Positions 1 through 11,960 of a stretch of 64,000 bases of DNA are shown here, piece by piece. Within the stretch, counting starts at the first letter, position 1. Every line of letters starts with the position of its first letter. Source of the DNA: Warburgia ugandensis (Eukaryota; Streptophyta; Magnoliopsida; Canellales; Canellaceae); contig CP141126.1 in the NCBI GenBank assembly GCA_035236585.1, forward strand, positions 69,665,414 through 69,729,413. Direction: 5' to 3'. A model generated the notes under the pieces. It did no database searches and was not told where the DNA came from. It saw only the letters and a list, made by a program, of their open reading frames with translations. A program made the position numbers and the translations under genes.

Positions 1-631
1 GTTCGAACAATCATGTTCAATATCGATATTAAAAACCACTATCAAACCGGAATACTAACGACTTAAAGAAATATCATAATCCAAGTCGAAAGTATCATAT
101 ATCATAAACATAATGATATGCATCAGCTGCTCAACTGAATCCAACTCATGGATATCTGGTATGGTATGGTCGACCAACCTCATATCATGCCATATGCAAT
201 GCACATAAGTCCACGAAACCATAGGGTCCAACTATGCCCACGACCTCGCCACCATGTGGTTCCTGGGTACCTAAGGACACTCAGTCATAGCCTCAACAGG
301 GCCTACGACACGTCGACCCAGTGCTGTGACACTAGTGGTAGCCTCCTGTACCACATGCAGTCGACGTAGGGACGTTGCCCTTTTTAGGCATGGTACCCAT
401 CCACCTAATAGTGGTAGAGGCTGGAGGCCAACCCAAACCTCTCGGCATAGCACCCACGAGCTTATTAGCCCAAATCATATCAGATCAAACAAGTGAAAAC
501 CACTTTTTCAAAACCTGTCCTCTTTGGGTCTCTCACAACTGCCTACCCAGCGTCTTTTGGGCACTCCAGCGTCTTTTGGTAAGCTTCAAGGACATGCAAT
601 CTTTCAAGAACTCAATGCTTCACAAATCAGG

Positions 632-746
632 CAATATATGCATTTGTTTGCAAAACATATCTATGCATAATGTATATACAATCATTTGCAAAACATATCT
701 ATACATAATGTATATCCAATTATTTTGAAAACATATCTATGCATAA
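632..746. repeat. Three-unit 38-bp tandem repeat inside the LTR of element 1
   Basis: Diverged units of about 38 bp centred on CAAAACATATCTATGCAT lie head to tail. The same array is at the matching place in the other LTR (6876-6989), so it was already in the parental element. The cognate places in elements 2 and 3 hold single related units. Confidence 0.7.
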
Positions 747-2025
747 AGCATTTATCATATGTATGCTGAATCAAGTCATGTTAAACAAGTTATATAGTTT
801 ATACTTATAACATGCATAAAACAATCATGGCTATTTCAAAAAGTCTAGTAGCGATAGAGCACCTACCTCAAAGTCTCCTGGAGTCGTGTCCTTTAGCACT
901 CAACCCATCCCTGGGCCTCATTTATAAACTCCTGGGTATAAATGGATACAAGGAGTCCTTATTAATTTCAATCTATATAGACATTAGACTGCTAGGTCAG
1001 TTGTTTAGGGTCAATGGTCCTTGCCTAATTCATTTGTCATGCTAGCTCCTATAATATGGACCTACTTATTCAATAGTTAAATTCTATAAATGGTCCTATG
1101 ATCCTAATTTTAAAGTCTCATTAGGTCAGCGTGTCCCAGTTCCTAGGACACCAGTGCATCCTGGTTAAACTGCGACCGCCTCACGTGCGTGTGCGCCTCA
1201 AGGCCGTGCCAGAGACAGCGTTTTGCACACGCACATGCATGCTCAAGTGACGCTCTATGACGTGCATCATCACATGGACGCACCTCGTAGCATGGCACGT
1301 CTCAGTTCCCAGGGCACCCCATGCATCCTGATCGAGCTAGGACCCGTGCCCCATGTCGCGCACGTACCCGAAGGTCGCACCTGTGACAGTGTTCACACGT
1401 ACACAAGCATGCCTAAGCAACGTGCTATGACGCGCGTCCTGGATGACCTCGCGCGAACACACCTTGGCATAGTCAAAATGTGCCTTGGCTCCCGAGCTGC
1501 CCATGCGTCCCGGTCTAGCTGGACTGTGCCTGGGATGCACCGAGGCCACGCCCATACATAGTGGCGTGCCCTCGTGCACAGTGGCGTGCCTGGGACGTCG
1601 TGTTCGTGCACAGCCGGCTAGAACCAGTCGTGGGGCATTTTCCGGGTAGGAATTCTGGCTGGAAAACGGCTGGAAATGCTAGATCTAGTATGGATCTAAC
1701 CTGAGAGGAGGAAAAAAATGAAAAAGGGAAGAACAACGTCTTACCTGGTAGCCTGGGGAGTGCCCATTGCCAGTGATGGAACCCCCGTTCTTGGTTCTGA
1801 ACATCCTTTGTTGCCAGAATTTTGTGAAGAGGAAACCCCCATGCCAAGATTAGAAAGGGAAGAGAGGGGAATGGGGAGAATGGAAAAGGGATGGCCAGCC
1901 AGACCTGGCCTGGCTGTTGCTGGAAAACACAGAGAGATGGGTTTCCAGTTTTTGTCTGAAACCCCAGTCTCAAACGACTGGAAAAATGTTGGAAAACTTG
2001 TGCTTTTGGAGAGGGGGAGTTGGGG

Positions 2026-2080
2026 TTTTTATAGAGGGGTGAGGGCGGTGCCCCTCAATGGCGGTGCCGCCATGGCGGTG
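2026..2080 (-). promoter_or_regulatory. LTR core promoter: TATA box with three upstream CACCGCC motifs
   Basis: On the minus strand TATAAAAA occupies 2026-2033. Three copies of CACCGCC lie just upstream, at 2044-2050, 2060-2066 and 2074-2080 (seen as GGCGGTG on the plus strand). The same arrangement recurs in the other LTRs of the window, including LTRs whose U3 is otherwise different. TATA placement fits a plant retrotransposon promoter; a transcription-factor role for the CACCGCC copies is inference. Confidence 0.6.
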
Positions 2081-2436
2081 GCAGATCCCTCTAGAAAAAT
2101 TGGGATTTTGGGTTTCTGGAGGGTTCTTGTGGTTGAAGACGACAAGGGGTGCCGTTATCAAAGCGGCCCCCTGCGTTTTTCATCCTTTTTCGTTTTTCTG
2201 TGTAATTTCCAGAAATACTCCTATCTTTAAATGGCTATAACTTCTTCATACGAACTCCGTTTTTGGTGCTTTTTGAGGCGTTGGATTCCATTTTTCGAGT
2301 AGAATCTAATGGTACCAAGTTTCTTCACAAATTCCTTCATTTACTATTTTAAATAAAATCAAACATTCAACACAGTCCATTTCCCATAAAATGTCCAATT
2401 TTTGTTAAAAATAGCATAAATTGCTCGACCATTACA

Positions 2437-2453
2437 TTATCACCCCCTTAAAA
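2437..2453 (-). other. Polypurine tract of element 1
   Basis: Read on the minus strand this is TTTTAAGGGGGTGATAA directly before the 3' LTR start TGTAATG. It is the plus-strand DNA priming site expected at this place in an LTR element. Element 2 (20004-20020) and element 3 (54885-54897) have closely similar tracts. Confidence 0.8.
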
Positions 2454-5400
2454 GAATTTCGTCCTTGAAATTCCATAAATTACCATCTTCAAGGTATTTT
2501 GTCTCTTAGATAACTTATTGGTGAATGCATTCTCCCCTTAGGAATCAAATCTATGCTCAACCTCAATTTATCATTTTTGTTGTTCCTTCTACAAGGCCTT
2601 ACCTATAAGGGCCGCTTTCACTGCGTACTCTGATGCATACTTCCATATGTGCCAGTTTAACAATACCGGTTTCTAATTGTATTTCATCTATCTCGAAATC
2701 CTTAGATGCCTATACTTTTCTCATCATGTATAGGATAGTCTCCTCGTAGGATCATGCTTCTTCATTCATGTATATACTTCTTTCAAGATCATATTATCTT
2801 ATTTCTCCTATTTTATTTCAAATATCATAGGATAATCCCTTTCATCTAGTGATCTCTTTCATCATCCACAAGTCCAAAAAGCTACCTTCTTTCTATTGTG
2901 TCTAACTTTGCTTCTTGTCTTTTATATTTGTCCCCAAGATACTTCAATAACTGACATGGTATCATGTGCTCTATAGCCAAATCTTTGATTAACTTCGAAT
3001 GACTTGATTCCTCGACCAAAATTACATTAAAAAATGAAAGCCAATTAGTAGCATCTTCCATCGAGGACCTTATCATATACTAAAAGTAAGATGACCTATC
3101 TCTATATCTACTTTCATAATTATTGAATTCATTAAACGCTTTTCTCATGTCAATGTTAATGGTTGATTCATCATCATGGGTCAAATGTTCTCGTCTAGAG
3201 GCCTTATCTCACTATTCACATCAATTTGTCATTAGGATTTTCAATAATGTTCCCATTTATGCAAAACAAAAGCTCTCTTATTCATAACCGAGTACCCTTA
3301 CTAGGTCATGGTTGAATCCTTTGTCATCATCCTCTTTGTCCTTTCTTTGCTTGATGGTTTTCTTTGTAACCTTTCAGTCCAAAAGTTCTATACTCAATCT
3401 GGTAGGGTTAGCCCTTAGGAAATTCCTTCAATTGATTTTTCGTACTTGGTATATGTACATAACAACTAACTTTTTGTCTAAAGGCAATGTAACATTAAAT
3501 CTTCACCTTATAGTGTGCTAGCCATCTCACCTTTTCTCCTTCCATCCCCCATGTCAATATATTGTTTAATCTTTTATCAAGGTTGTATCGTCAACCATGC
3601 TGTTAGGAGGTATAAGTAGTGATTTTCTCAATTCCTCAAATTTTATCCTTCAAGTGCCTTCTCTTACTTAGCTTACAATAGCAGTTCTTGTTCAATAGCT
3701 ACCACATCAAGTTATGCTGAAGCTATTAGATCATCAAATTTGAAAATCACTCAGGTAAGCATGGAACATTTTTGTAGACATATAGAAAGACTTTATTTGA
3801 TTACCTATTGATCTCTTTTCAGATATATCTTTGTCATAAGCTCAAGGGTCTCTAAAGTGATCAATACTTATTTGCCTTCCTTTTCAATCCAAGTCAGCAA
3901 TATTTTTCAGACCCATAGTGATTTCTATGGTTTGTCATGGTATCTATTCAAGTTTGGAAAAATCTGTCTCACTGGTGGAGATTGCTCTTCTATCTCAGTT
4001 GTTACTATATTTATTAACTGACCTCATACCCTCAATTGACTTAGTCTAACAAGTACTTTTCTTTTCATGGAAAACTCAAGTCTAAATCCTTATAACATCC
4101 CTTTGAGTATATAACTTCGACTACTAACATACTTGATTAATTAGGGTGGGATACCTTTAGTCAATAGTACTCTAAAGGTAATGACTAAATAATGGTCTTA
4201 AGATTTTTGGTCTTCCAATTTATGATAGCAAGACCTCCATTTGATCCTTGATGGTACCCTTCTTGTTGAATGGACAAGTCACTGTCTTGGCTTAATTTAC
4301 TCATGTAATGGTAAGGTAGGATATTACCAAATTTTTTCTTTTTATGGACTATATCCATTGGTGTTCCTCATAAGCTAATGGATCTGATAAGGATCTAATT
4401 GATATTAAACCATTTGTAGAATTTAATTTCTAGTTGGTCACCATTCCTCTTCAAAAAATTTTGTGCAGCATAATGTCCTTTTATTCAATGCTCTATTCAA
4501 AGTCTTAAACCCCATATGCTTTCTCTCTTTTATACTCTTTTACAATAAGATCACCAACTCATCTATCATCATTCCTTCACATTTGTTTGATCTACCTTCC
4601 TATGGGATTCAAGATGATAGAATTCCATGTATCTCCATAAGTTCATGATCTTCTTCTTTTGAATATTCAATATTTCATTGAATACTTATAGTTATCCCTT
4701 TCTCTCTTTTCTTCAAAATCCTCATTTTTGTCTACCTAGATCAATATCTTCATGTGCTTTGTTGCATATAATCGATACTGCATCTACTCCTTTACTTAAC
4801 AGATATGATAAACTGAATGCTTCTAAGAAATTCTAAATTGTCTTAAGATCATTGAAATCCTCAATTGCCTATAGCCTCAATAAAATTCATACAATGTCTT
4901 AATAATGACATTAGCATTTTGATCATGCTATACTTTTCTTACAAGTTCATGTTAGGATCAATCTATTATCATCCTTAGTATTATCATCAAAATCTCTTGA
5001 TAGCACTATCAAATATAGTTCCTTTTCATATTCATGTTATATTCCTCTTAATCACATACTGTATCACTTGTGTGCATCTTTTGATTTGCTCCATAATACT
5101 CAGGTAGTTATTAGTCGATAGCTCTTCACTCTTCATAAGACTCCAATTAAGGTATTCAAAATTGAGTTAAGTCCTTCAAGATCCATACCTTTGTGACCTA
5201 GTTCGAGTTATAGTCATCTCCTAATATCATCTTGCATTCTCATCCCTCTTAGATCAAAATTCTTCTCAAAGTCTATCTTTTACATCCCCTATCATACTCA
5301 TATCATATCCTTGTGATAGTGTACTCATATTCTGATATTCTTTATGATGGTAAGATAGCCATCTAGGCTCTTTGATTTTCTCACCTTTGATAATATTACT

Positions 5401-5753
5401 TTATTGCAGGTCAGAACTATCTACTAACAAGTTCACTAACATCCTCATTCATCATTCTCATAATATAATCCATATATGAGTTTTTATATTTGCACCATAC
5501 AACAATCCTTAATCCTTAAGTCGTCTTAGACTGGATTTTGGATAAGGGTTGCACTATCCTCTGCTTAATTATTTGTTAAACTAGGCTGTGTTTTACCTAT
5601 TTATTTATGGTGAACTGCCTTGTGCATTAATATTGTAATCTTCAAATAGAAGTAGTCCTCTCTACTACTCCTATTTATACTACTTCTTCTTGATTTTCTC
5701 TATTGTCCATGACCCTTGGACATGCTGGACTGGTTGTGAAAGGATAAAACTTG

Positions 5754-5767
5754 GGCTTTGATACCAA
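5754..5767 (-). other. Primer binding site of element 1 (initiator Met tRNA)
   Basis: The minus strand reads TTGGTATCAAAGCC one base inside the 5' LTR. It is the complement of the 3' end of plant initiator tRNA-Met (canonical TGGTATCAGAGCC) with one G-to-A change. Confidence 0.85.
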
Positions 5768-6132
5768 CTATGATGACCCGGGTTTTCTCATGCATTTTTA
5801 AACGCAATATCTAATTCCTAAGGCGGGATGCATCCTTATTTGAAAACCATTTTATAAAAAACCATGCAATGCAGTGGAAAATCATTTGTTTTAAACACAT
5901 TTTGAAAACCCCGAGTGTCATTTTCTAACCAAAGTAGTTTTCGGAAAAACTTTAGAAATCATAAGTGTTTTCCCAGGTCTATCCAGTCATAGAACACAGT
6001 CCAACTGTAAATAAATACAAATACATGTCCGAAAGGTAGAGCGTTTACTCACATGTATAGTTGTCTCATTTGTTTATACACTTGCTCGTAGCACTAATGT
6101 CTCCTGAGACGTCTTCTATTTGTGAGTGGAAC

Positions 6133-6176
6133 TATCCTGAAAAATGTTAAGGATAGGGTGAGTATATACTATACTC
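6133..6176 (-). other. Conserved paired stem-loops in the R/U5 part of the LTR
   Basis: Two potential hairpins lie side by side. One has stems CTATCC and GGATAG around a loop containing TTAACATTTTTC. The other is the near-palindrome GAGTATATACTATACTC (6160-6176). The pair recurs in the solo LTR (near 13370-13413) and in both LTRs of element 2 (16991-17036 and 22249-22294). In element 3 the palindrome persists (50574-50590 and 57098-57114) while the second hairpin is eroded. A role in the RNA leader, such as packaging or dimerisation, is inference. Confidence 0.5.
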
Positions 6177-6875
6177 AGTAGGAGTCTATCACTACTAGTT
6201 TTGCAATGCATGCTATGTTAAAAATCATATGCTCTTAAAAACATGTGCATGTTCGAACAATCATGTTCAATATCGATATTAAAAACCACTGTCAAACTGA
6301 AATACTGACGACTTAAAGAAATATCATAATCCAAGTCGAAAGTATCATATATCATAAACATAATGAAATGCATCAGATGCTCAACTGAATCCAACTCATG
6401 GATATTTGGTATGGTATGGTCGACCAACCTCATATCATGCCATATGCAATGCACATAAGTCCACGAAACCATAGGGTCCAACTATGCCCACGACCTTGCC
6501 ACCGTGTGGTCCCCAGGTACCTGAGGACACTCGGTCATAGCCTCAATGGGGCCTATGACACATCAACCCAGTGCCGTGACACCAGTGGTAGCCCCCTGTA
6601 CCACATGCAGTTGACGTAGGGACGTTGCCCTTTTTGGGCATGGTACCCATCCACCTAATAGTGGTAGAGGCTGGAGGCCAACCCCAACCTCTCGGCATAG
6701 CGCCCATGAGCTTATCAGCCCAAATCATATCAGATCAAACAAGCGAAAACCTCTTTTTCAAAAGTTGTCCTCTTTGGGTCCCTCACAACTGATACCCAGC
6801 GTCTTTTGGGCACTCCAGCGTCTTTTGGTAACCCTCAAGGACACGCAATCTTTCAAGAACTCAATGCTTCACAAA

Positions 6876-6989
6876 TGTATATGCAATCATTTGCAAAACA
6901 TATCTATGCATAATGTATATGCAATCATTTGCAAAACATATCTATGCATAATGTATATGCAATTATTTTGAAAACATATCTATGCATAA
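6876..6989. repeat. Three-unit 38-bp tandem repeat (second LTR of element 1)
   Basis: The units start near 6876, 6914 and 6952 and are nearly identical apart from the last. This is the counterpart of the array at 632-746. Confidence 0.75.
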
Positions 6990-8637
6990 AGCATTTATCA
7001 TATAGTTTATACTTAAAACATACATAAAACAATCATGGCTATTTCAAAAAGTCTAGTAGCGATAGAGCACCTACCTCAAAGTTTCCTGGAGTCGCGTCCT
7101 TTAGCACTCAACCCGTCCTTGGGCCTCATTTATAAACTCCTAGGTATAAATGGATACAAGGAGTCCTTATTAATTTCAATCTATTTAGACATTAGACTGC
7201 TAGGTTTGTTGTTTAGGGTCAATGGTCCTTGCCTAATTCATTCGTCAGGCTAGCTGCTATAATATGGACTACTTATTCAATAGTTAAATTCTATAAATGG
7301 TCTTATGATCCTAATTTTAAAGTCTCATTAGGTTAGCGTGTCCCGGTTTCTAGGACACTCGTGCATCCTGGTTGAACGCGACCGCCTCACGTGCGTGTGC
7401 TTCTAAAGGCCGGGCCAGAGACCGCGTTTTGCACACGCACATGCATGCTCAAGTGACGCGTTATGACGTGCATCATCACATAGACGCACCTTGTAGCATG
7501 GCGCGTCTCAGCTCCCAGGGCACCCCGTGCATCCTGGTCGAGCTAGGACCCGTGCCCCATGTCGCGCACGTACCCGAAGGCTGCACCTGTGACAGTGTTT
7601 GCACGTGCACAAGCATGCCTAAGAGACGCGCTATGATGCGCGTCCTGAATGACCTCGCGCAAACACACCTTGGCGTAGTAGAAATGTGCATTGGCTCCCG
7701 GTTCGCCCATGCGTCCCGGTCGAGCCTGGACTGTGCCTGGGATGCACCGAGGCCACGCCCATACACAGTCACGTGCCCTCATGCACAGTGGCGTGCCTGG
7801 GACATCATGTTTGTGCACAGTCGGCTAGAACCAGTCGTGGGGCATTTTCTGGCCAGGAATTCCGGTTGGAAAACGGCTGGAAATGATAGATCCAGTATGG
7901 ATGTAGCCTGAGAGGAGGAAAAAAAATGAAAAAGGGAAGAACAACGTCTTACCTGGTAGCTTGGGTAGTGCCCATCGCCAGTGATGGAACCCCCCCGTTC
8001 TTGGTTTTGAACATCCTTTGTCACCAAAATTTCGTGAAGAGGAAACCCCCATGCCAAGATTAGAAAGGGAAGATAGGGGAATGGGGAGAATGGAAAAGGG
8101 ATGGCCGGCCAGACCTGGCTTGGCCATTGCCGGAAAACACAGAGAGATGGGTTTCCAGGCCGAAAACCCCAGTCTCAAACGACTGGAAAAATGCCGGAAA
8201 ACTTGTGTTTTTGGAGAGGAGTTGGGGTTTTTATAAAGGGGTGAAGGCGGTGCCTCTCAATGGTGATGCCGCCATGGCGATGGTAGATCCCTCTAGAAAA
8301 ATAGGGATTTAGGGTTTCTAGAGGGTTCTTGAGGTTGAAGACGACAGGGGGTGCCGTTATCAAAACGGCCCCCTGCGTTTTTCGTCCTTTTTCTTTTTTT
8401 TGTTTAATTTCTAGAAATACCCCTATCTTTAAACGGTGGTAACTTCTTCATACGAACTCCATTTGGGTGATTTTTGAGGCGTTGGATTCCATTTTTCGAG
8501 TAGAATCTAATGGTACCAAGTTTCTTCACAAATTCCTTCTTTTACTATTTTAAATAAAATCAAACATTCAACACAGTCCATTTCCCATAAAATGTCCAAT
8601 TTTTGTTAAAAATAGCGTAAATTGCTCGGGCATTACA

Positions 8638-8990
8638 ATCCGACATAAGTGAAGGTCCCAAAAGGGTAGGTTAATGTAGTATTCTCCTAGTCTTCAAGTG
8701 CTATGAGGATTTAGATATAGCCAGGGCATCCATCAAGAGAGTAGTAATCACTATGGCTGGGCAGCCTTTGCAGCATTTCGTTTATAAAGGTAGAGGAAAA
8801 TGGTCTTTCCTCAAGACCGAGTTTAGTTGTTGATAACCTATACAAACTCTACACTTTGTGGTCATGTGAGTGGGGACTAGTTATCCTCATTTCAAATTAC
8901 TGTGACTCTAGACATCTTGTGTACAACCTGAATTGGGCTGACCCAACTACTGTTAAATTTAGGATAGATGACACTAACATCTAAAAAATT
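8638..8990 (-). pseudogene. Athila-like reverse transcriptase, N-terminal fragment
   Basis: On the minus strand, across frames and stops, the N-terminal half of a gypsy reverse transcriptase can be followed: a VSPIQVV block near the start, a degenerate tyrosine-arginine-leucine-asparagine template-grip region, a block around the first catalytic Asp, and a PFGTF-like stretch at the end. In Athila elements this precedes the YxDD active site, which is missing because element 1 interrupts the frame at 8638. It is a clear relic. Confidence 0.8.
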
Positions 8991-9099
8991 ATTTACCTCA
9001 GCTATGAGGTTACCTATGTTAAAATTACAATTAAAGTATGATAGATATGCCTCAAGTAGGTATAGAATAGATTATGGTTAATTAACATCTTGAATTAAA

Positions 9100-9770
9100 C
9101 ATTCTATTAAATTTACTAGACATGAATCATGTAGGTCTAGATGCTGATGATTGACATTAAAAACATTGAGCTTGACTTTCATATTGCAAAATGATAATTT
9201 CATCACACCACTAATGGCACTAGTTTTTGCTAAAATATGGATGTCTAAGAATAACTGGGATCCAATTACTTGGGTTTGTTACAAGTTGCGTATCCGAGAC
9301 AATAAAATCTACAGAGAGTAAAACTAGTCCACCTATATTGAAACATCCTCAACCATACCACATAGAATCTTTATAGATCAATTGTTAACTGCAAAGTGGT
9401 ATTGGTTGGCCTAAGGTCACCGATCCCAAGTGGCTCATAAATAGAGTATGGTAACAAATTTACAGTAGTTCTTAAATCTAATAATGCCCTATTTATGACA
9501 TGCTCCCTACTAACACAAGAGATAATAGGACAACCTTGATCTTTAAATTTGGGAGGGGTCTACTGTTGAATCAAAGAGCTCACCTGCTTAGTGAGGAAGG
9601 CTTTCTTTGGCACTTTAAGCTTGTATTCTTGTGTGTAGAGCTCTTTGAGAAATTTGGTATAGGCAAGAATGCCTTTAATAGCATTGAACAATGGGATATT
9701 TATTTGGACATGTTTAAACACATCCATTATCTCATGAAAATTAGTTTCTTTCTTAGCCCTATTTAACAAC
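9100..9770 (-). pseudogene. Athila-like protease region and preceding linker
   Basis: The minus-strand frame from 9769 to 9560 carries the linker typical of Athila polyproteins, with NIPLFNAIKGILAYTKFLKE and KKAFLTKQVSSL. It is followed by a retropepsin-like block with ALLDLRTTVNLLPYSIY at about 9500-9440. The usual catalytic triad DLGAS reads DLRTT here, so even an unbroken frame would not give an active protease. A NLIECLIQDVN block at about 9130-9090 links to the reverse transcriptase. Frameshifts and stops break it up. Confidence 0.8.
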
Positions 9771-10989
9771 CGAGGGAATGGGGCTCTAAAAAATTCTTTT
9801 TAATTTCATGGGCATCTTATATTCATTTTTAAATTAAAAAAGGATTTGACTCAATTCAATAGAAACTTCACTTCTACCCGATGTGGTCTTTGTGCTTAGG
9901 CCACTAGAATGCATCTTTAATCTAGGACTTTTGGGAAGGAAGTAAGGCACTCATCTTAGTCTCAGGGACATGCCCAAAAGAAACTGTTGGTGTTAGGTTT
10001 TGGGGAATTGAATCATTAGTGACCTACTCTAAAATCTTCCTCAAACCTCTAATGTTGTCCCTATCTATTAGGAGGAGATTTTTCTAACTCCCAAAAGGAG
10101 AGATCATCAAATCCCTTATGAGAAAGAAGCCTATGCCTACCTAGATATGTCATTGCCTTGGAAGGGGAGGAAAGAGGAATGGGCGGTAAGAGGGGACTTG
10201 AAGACGGTAAAGCACGATAAGGATAGGCCTCTAAAACCCCATTAGCCCTATCAGTATGTGATACATCTTGGGTAGTGAAAGGTACTATAGGAGTTTTCTT
10301 TCTCCTTTCAGGGCCTATCTAAAAGAGAATCCAATACCTCTTGGTTGTGAATATCTGAAAAAGTTGAACTGATCCCTGTGGATATCTTTTCTTTGGAACA
10401 AAACAATTAGAATTAGGCTCAGTCAACTATGAATTCTACATATAGGAGATCTTCTAATTGAGAAGAACCATCAATCTGATATGGAGAGAAAGATCTAGCT
10501 ATTTAGTTAAACCAATGATTTGTTATTGGAGCAAATAGCAACAACCACTTGATCAGACATAGGTTTCCGTCTTTTCTCTTTCTCATGTGTTTTAGCTAGT
10601 TCATTCTCTTCTAAAGTTTTCTTAGTCTGCATCCCTTGTTATCTATTTGGGTAGTTATGGACTTTCCTTACTCATGAGGTCTCTATGAAATTGAAATGGA
10701 CTTATTTCAAACTGTTCGTTAGGGTGTGGAATTAGCTGATTAGGAAACTGTCCCTTTCCTCTAATACTCAAAGCAATAGATAATTGTCTCATTTGCATTC
10801 CTAATTTGGCAATAGCATGAGAATTGACATTATTACTTTGTCTACTCTCATTGATGACCTATCTAATTTGATCCTAGTGTTTTAAAGTCTTTTCCATAAA
10901 TAACTACATATTTTTCTTAAAAGTTGATTTCTTTGGTTGCTGAGGGAATTGAAAACTAGGAAACTATTGGGGAACTAAAGTGCTAGGAA
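9771..10989 (-). other. Degenerate gag-protease linker of copy A
   Basis: A 1.2 kb stretch between the recognisable gag C-terminus and the protease linker. Parts match copy B (about 25200-25640) on the same strand, for instance the block around 10560-10780. No intact frame or domain is visible; it is best read as the spacer of the decayed polyprotein. Confidence 0.55.
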
Positions 10990-11960
10990 AGTTTTGGGCA
11001 GGGGAGTTCATAGATGGACCTCCCTGGAGAGTGTTCTTAGACCATGAAAAATTAGGATGCCTAGCCCATATTGGATTATAGGTCTGAAAATAAGGATTAT
11101 TGCTAGGATTGCAATATGCATTCAAAGCATTCACTTGTCTAATAAATATTTAGGAAATACTCGATTAAATGAATAGGCTAATGTTAAGTGGGTCGGGCTA
11201 GAACAAAGCTCTTGTGGAGGTGTCATGAATCCATTAACACCCATGAAGGCATGGAAGATATTTCCAAGCTTGTCCAATTGTTCAACCACAAGGGCAAGCT
11301 TATATGATATATTTGAGGTCTCTCCTATTTCACATAGACCTCCTTTCTTTTTAGGCTATGTATTTCTCTCTCTCTTATTAGAATAATCCTATTGCTAGGA
11401 ATAATTAGCTAAGGTCTCAAAAAATTCCCATGCGTTAGTTACATATTTTGTCATGAGGGACTCTCCAATAGCTGCATCTACCATTTGTCTATTTTGAGGT
11501 GCTAGTGCCTCCTAGAAGTATTAAACTTTTTTCATTTTTCAAATCTGTGGTGAGGGCATTTTTGCTACAATTCATTCCACCTTTCCTAGAATTCATAATA
11601 TTGCTCATCATCTCTTTCCTAAAATTTGATAATCTCCCTATGAAGGGCATTAGTCTTATGGATGGGGATGAATTTGTTCATGAACTTTTTAGATAATTGG
11701 TCCCATGTGACAATGGAACCAACCTCTAAAGAATTCAGTTATGATTTGACCTTATCTTTCAATGAGAAGGGAAACAACCTAAGTTTAATAGAATCATCCA
11801 AAGTTTTTTTTTTTAATTTGAATTAGAAAAAATATCAAGGAATTCCTTTACATGTAGGTATGGATCATCTCTTTCTTGACCATACAATGTTAGTTATAAC
11901 TGTATAAGTCCAAGTTTAAGTTCAAAGTGGTCTGCATTGGTGGGTAGCAATCTTATGCAT
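10990..11960 (-). pseudogene. Athila-like gag, copy A
   Basis: On the minus strand the frame can be followed in pieces. The N-terminal block ends in DDPYLHVKEFLDIF (about 11850-11800). A middle part matches the ELTSKEF and DNWSH blocks of copies B, C2 and D. The C-terminal block has NPYFQTYNPIWARHPNFSWS (about 11100-11030), a signature of Athila gag proteins. The order and sequence of these blocks agree with copies B and D. Several stops and shifts destroy the frame. A short GA run near 11360 lies at the place where copy B carries a long microsatellite. Confidence 0.8.

Larger units (their letters stand above)
1..2436 (-). repeat. 3' LTR of element 1, cut by the window start
   Basis: This segment aligns with 6252-8637. 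Read on the minus strand it begins TGTAATGG next to the polypurine tract and shares the CACCGCC/TATA block, the 38-base tandem array and a GC-rich block (about 1130-1650) with the other copy. Small proteins predicted here have no recognisable domain and lie in LTR sequence that recurs at 5769-8637 and in the solo LTR, so I do not call genes. Confidence 0.9.
2437..5768 (-). other. Non-coding interior of element 1
   Basis: About 3.3 kb between the LTRs, AT-rich and full of stops in all frames. I find no CCHC knuckle, protease, reverse transcriptase, RNase H or integrase motif. Both ends and many internal blocks match the interior of element 2 (17414-20020), for example the stretch after the primer site and the stretch before the polypurine tract. 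A 64-residue open frame at 2882-3076 has a counterpart around 19360-19440 in element 2, but I do not recognise it and it is not clearly conserved as protein. The interior of a non-autonomous element is the best reading. Confidence 0.8.
1..8637 (-). mobile_element. Element 1: non-autonomous Tekay/Del-like LTR retrotransposon (LARD-like)
   Basis: On the minus strand the order is 5' LTR (5769-8637), initiator-Met primer site, an interior of about 3.3 kb without gag-pol, polypurine tract and 3' LTR (1-2436). The two LTRs match over their whole shared length, with scattered substitutions and small indels. The window starts inside the 3' LTR: base 1 corresponds to about base 6252 of the other LTR, so about 480 bases lie outside. 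The element interrupts the reverse transcriptase of Athila copy A at 8638. The five bases outside the right edge are ATCCG, but the left target duplication is off-window. Long LTRs, a Met primer site and no coding capacity fit the LARD class; that the element was mobilised in trans is inference. Confidence 0.85.
5769..8637 (-). repeat. 5' LTR of element 1, complete (2869 bp)
   Basis: Read on the minus strand it starts TGTAATGCCCGAGC (at 8637) and ends GGGTCATCATA (at 5769); the final TG-CA pair is decayed to TA. It aligns with 1-2436 and with the solo LTR at 12997-14761 plus 22678-23657. Core promoter elements are at 8228-8252 (TATAAAAA at 8228-8235, one intact CACCGCC at 8246-8252; two further copies are decayed). 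The array at 6876-6989 is the counterpart of 632-746. Paired stem-loops near the U5 side are listed separately. Confidence 0.9.

Noticed and set aside
1515-1973. 152-residue minus-strand open frame
   Set aside because: LTR sequence; the matching region 7825-8178 and 22963-23287 has different frames and breaks, so there is no sign of protein conservation.
1718-2230. 170-residue open frame on the plus strand
   Set aside because: It lies inside the element 1 LTR, antisense to the element, has no recognisable domain, and the counterparts in the other LTR and the solo LTR break up into short pieces.
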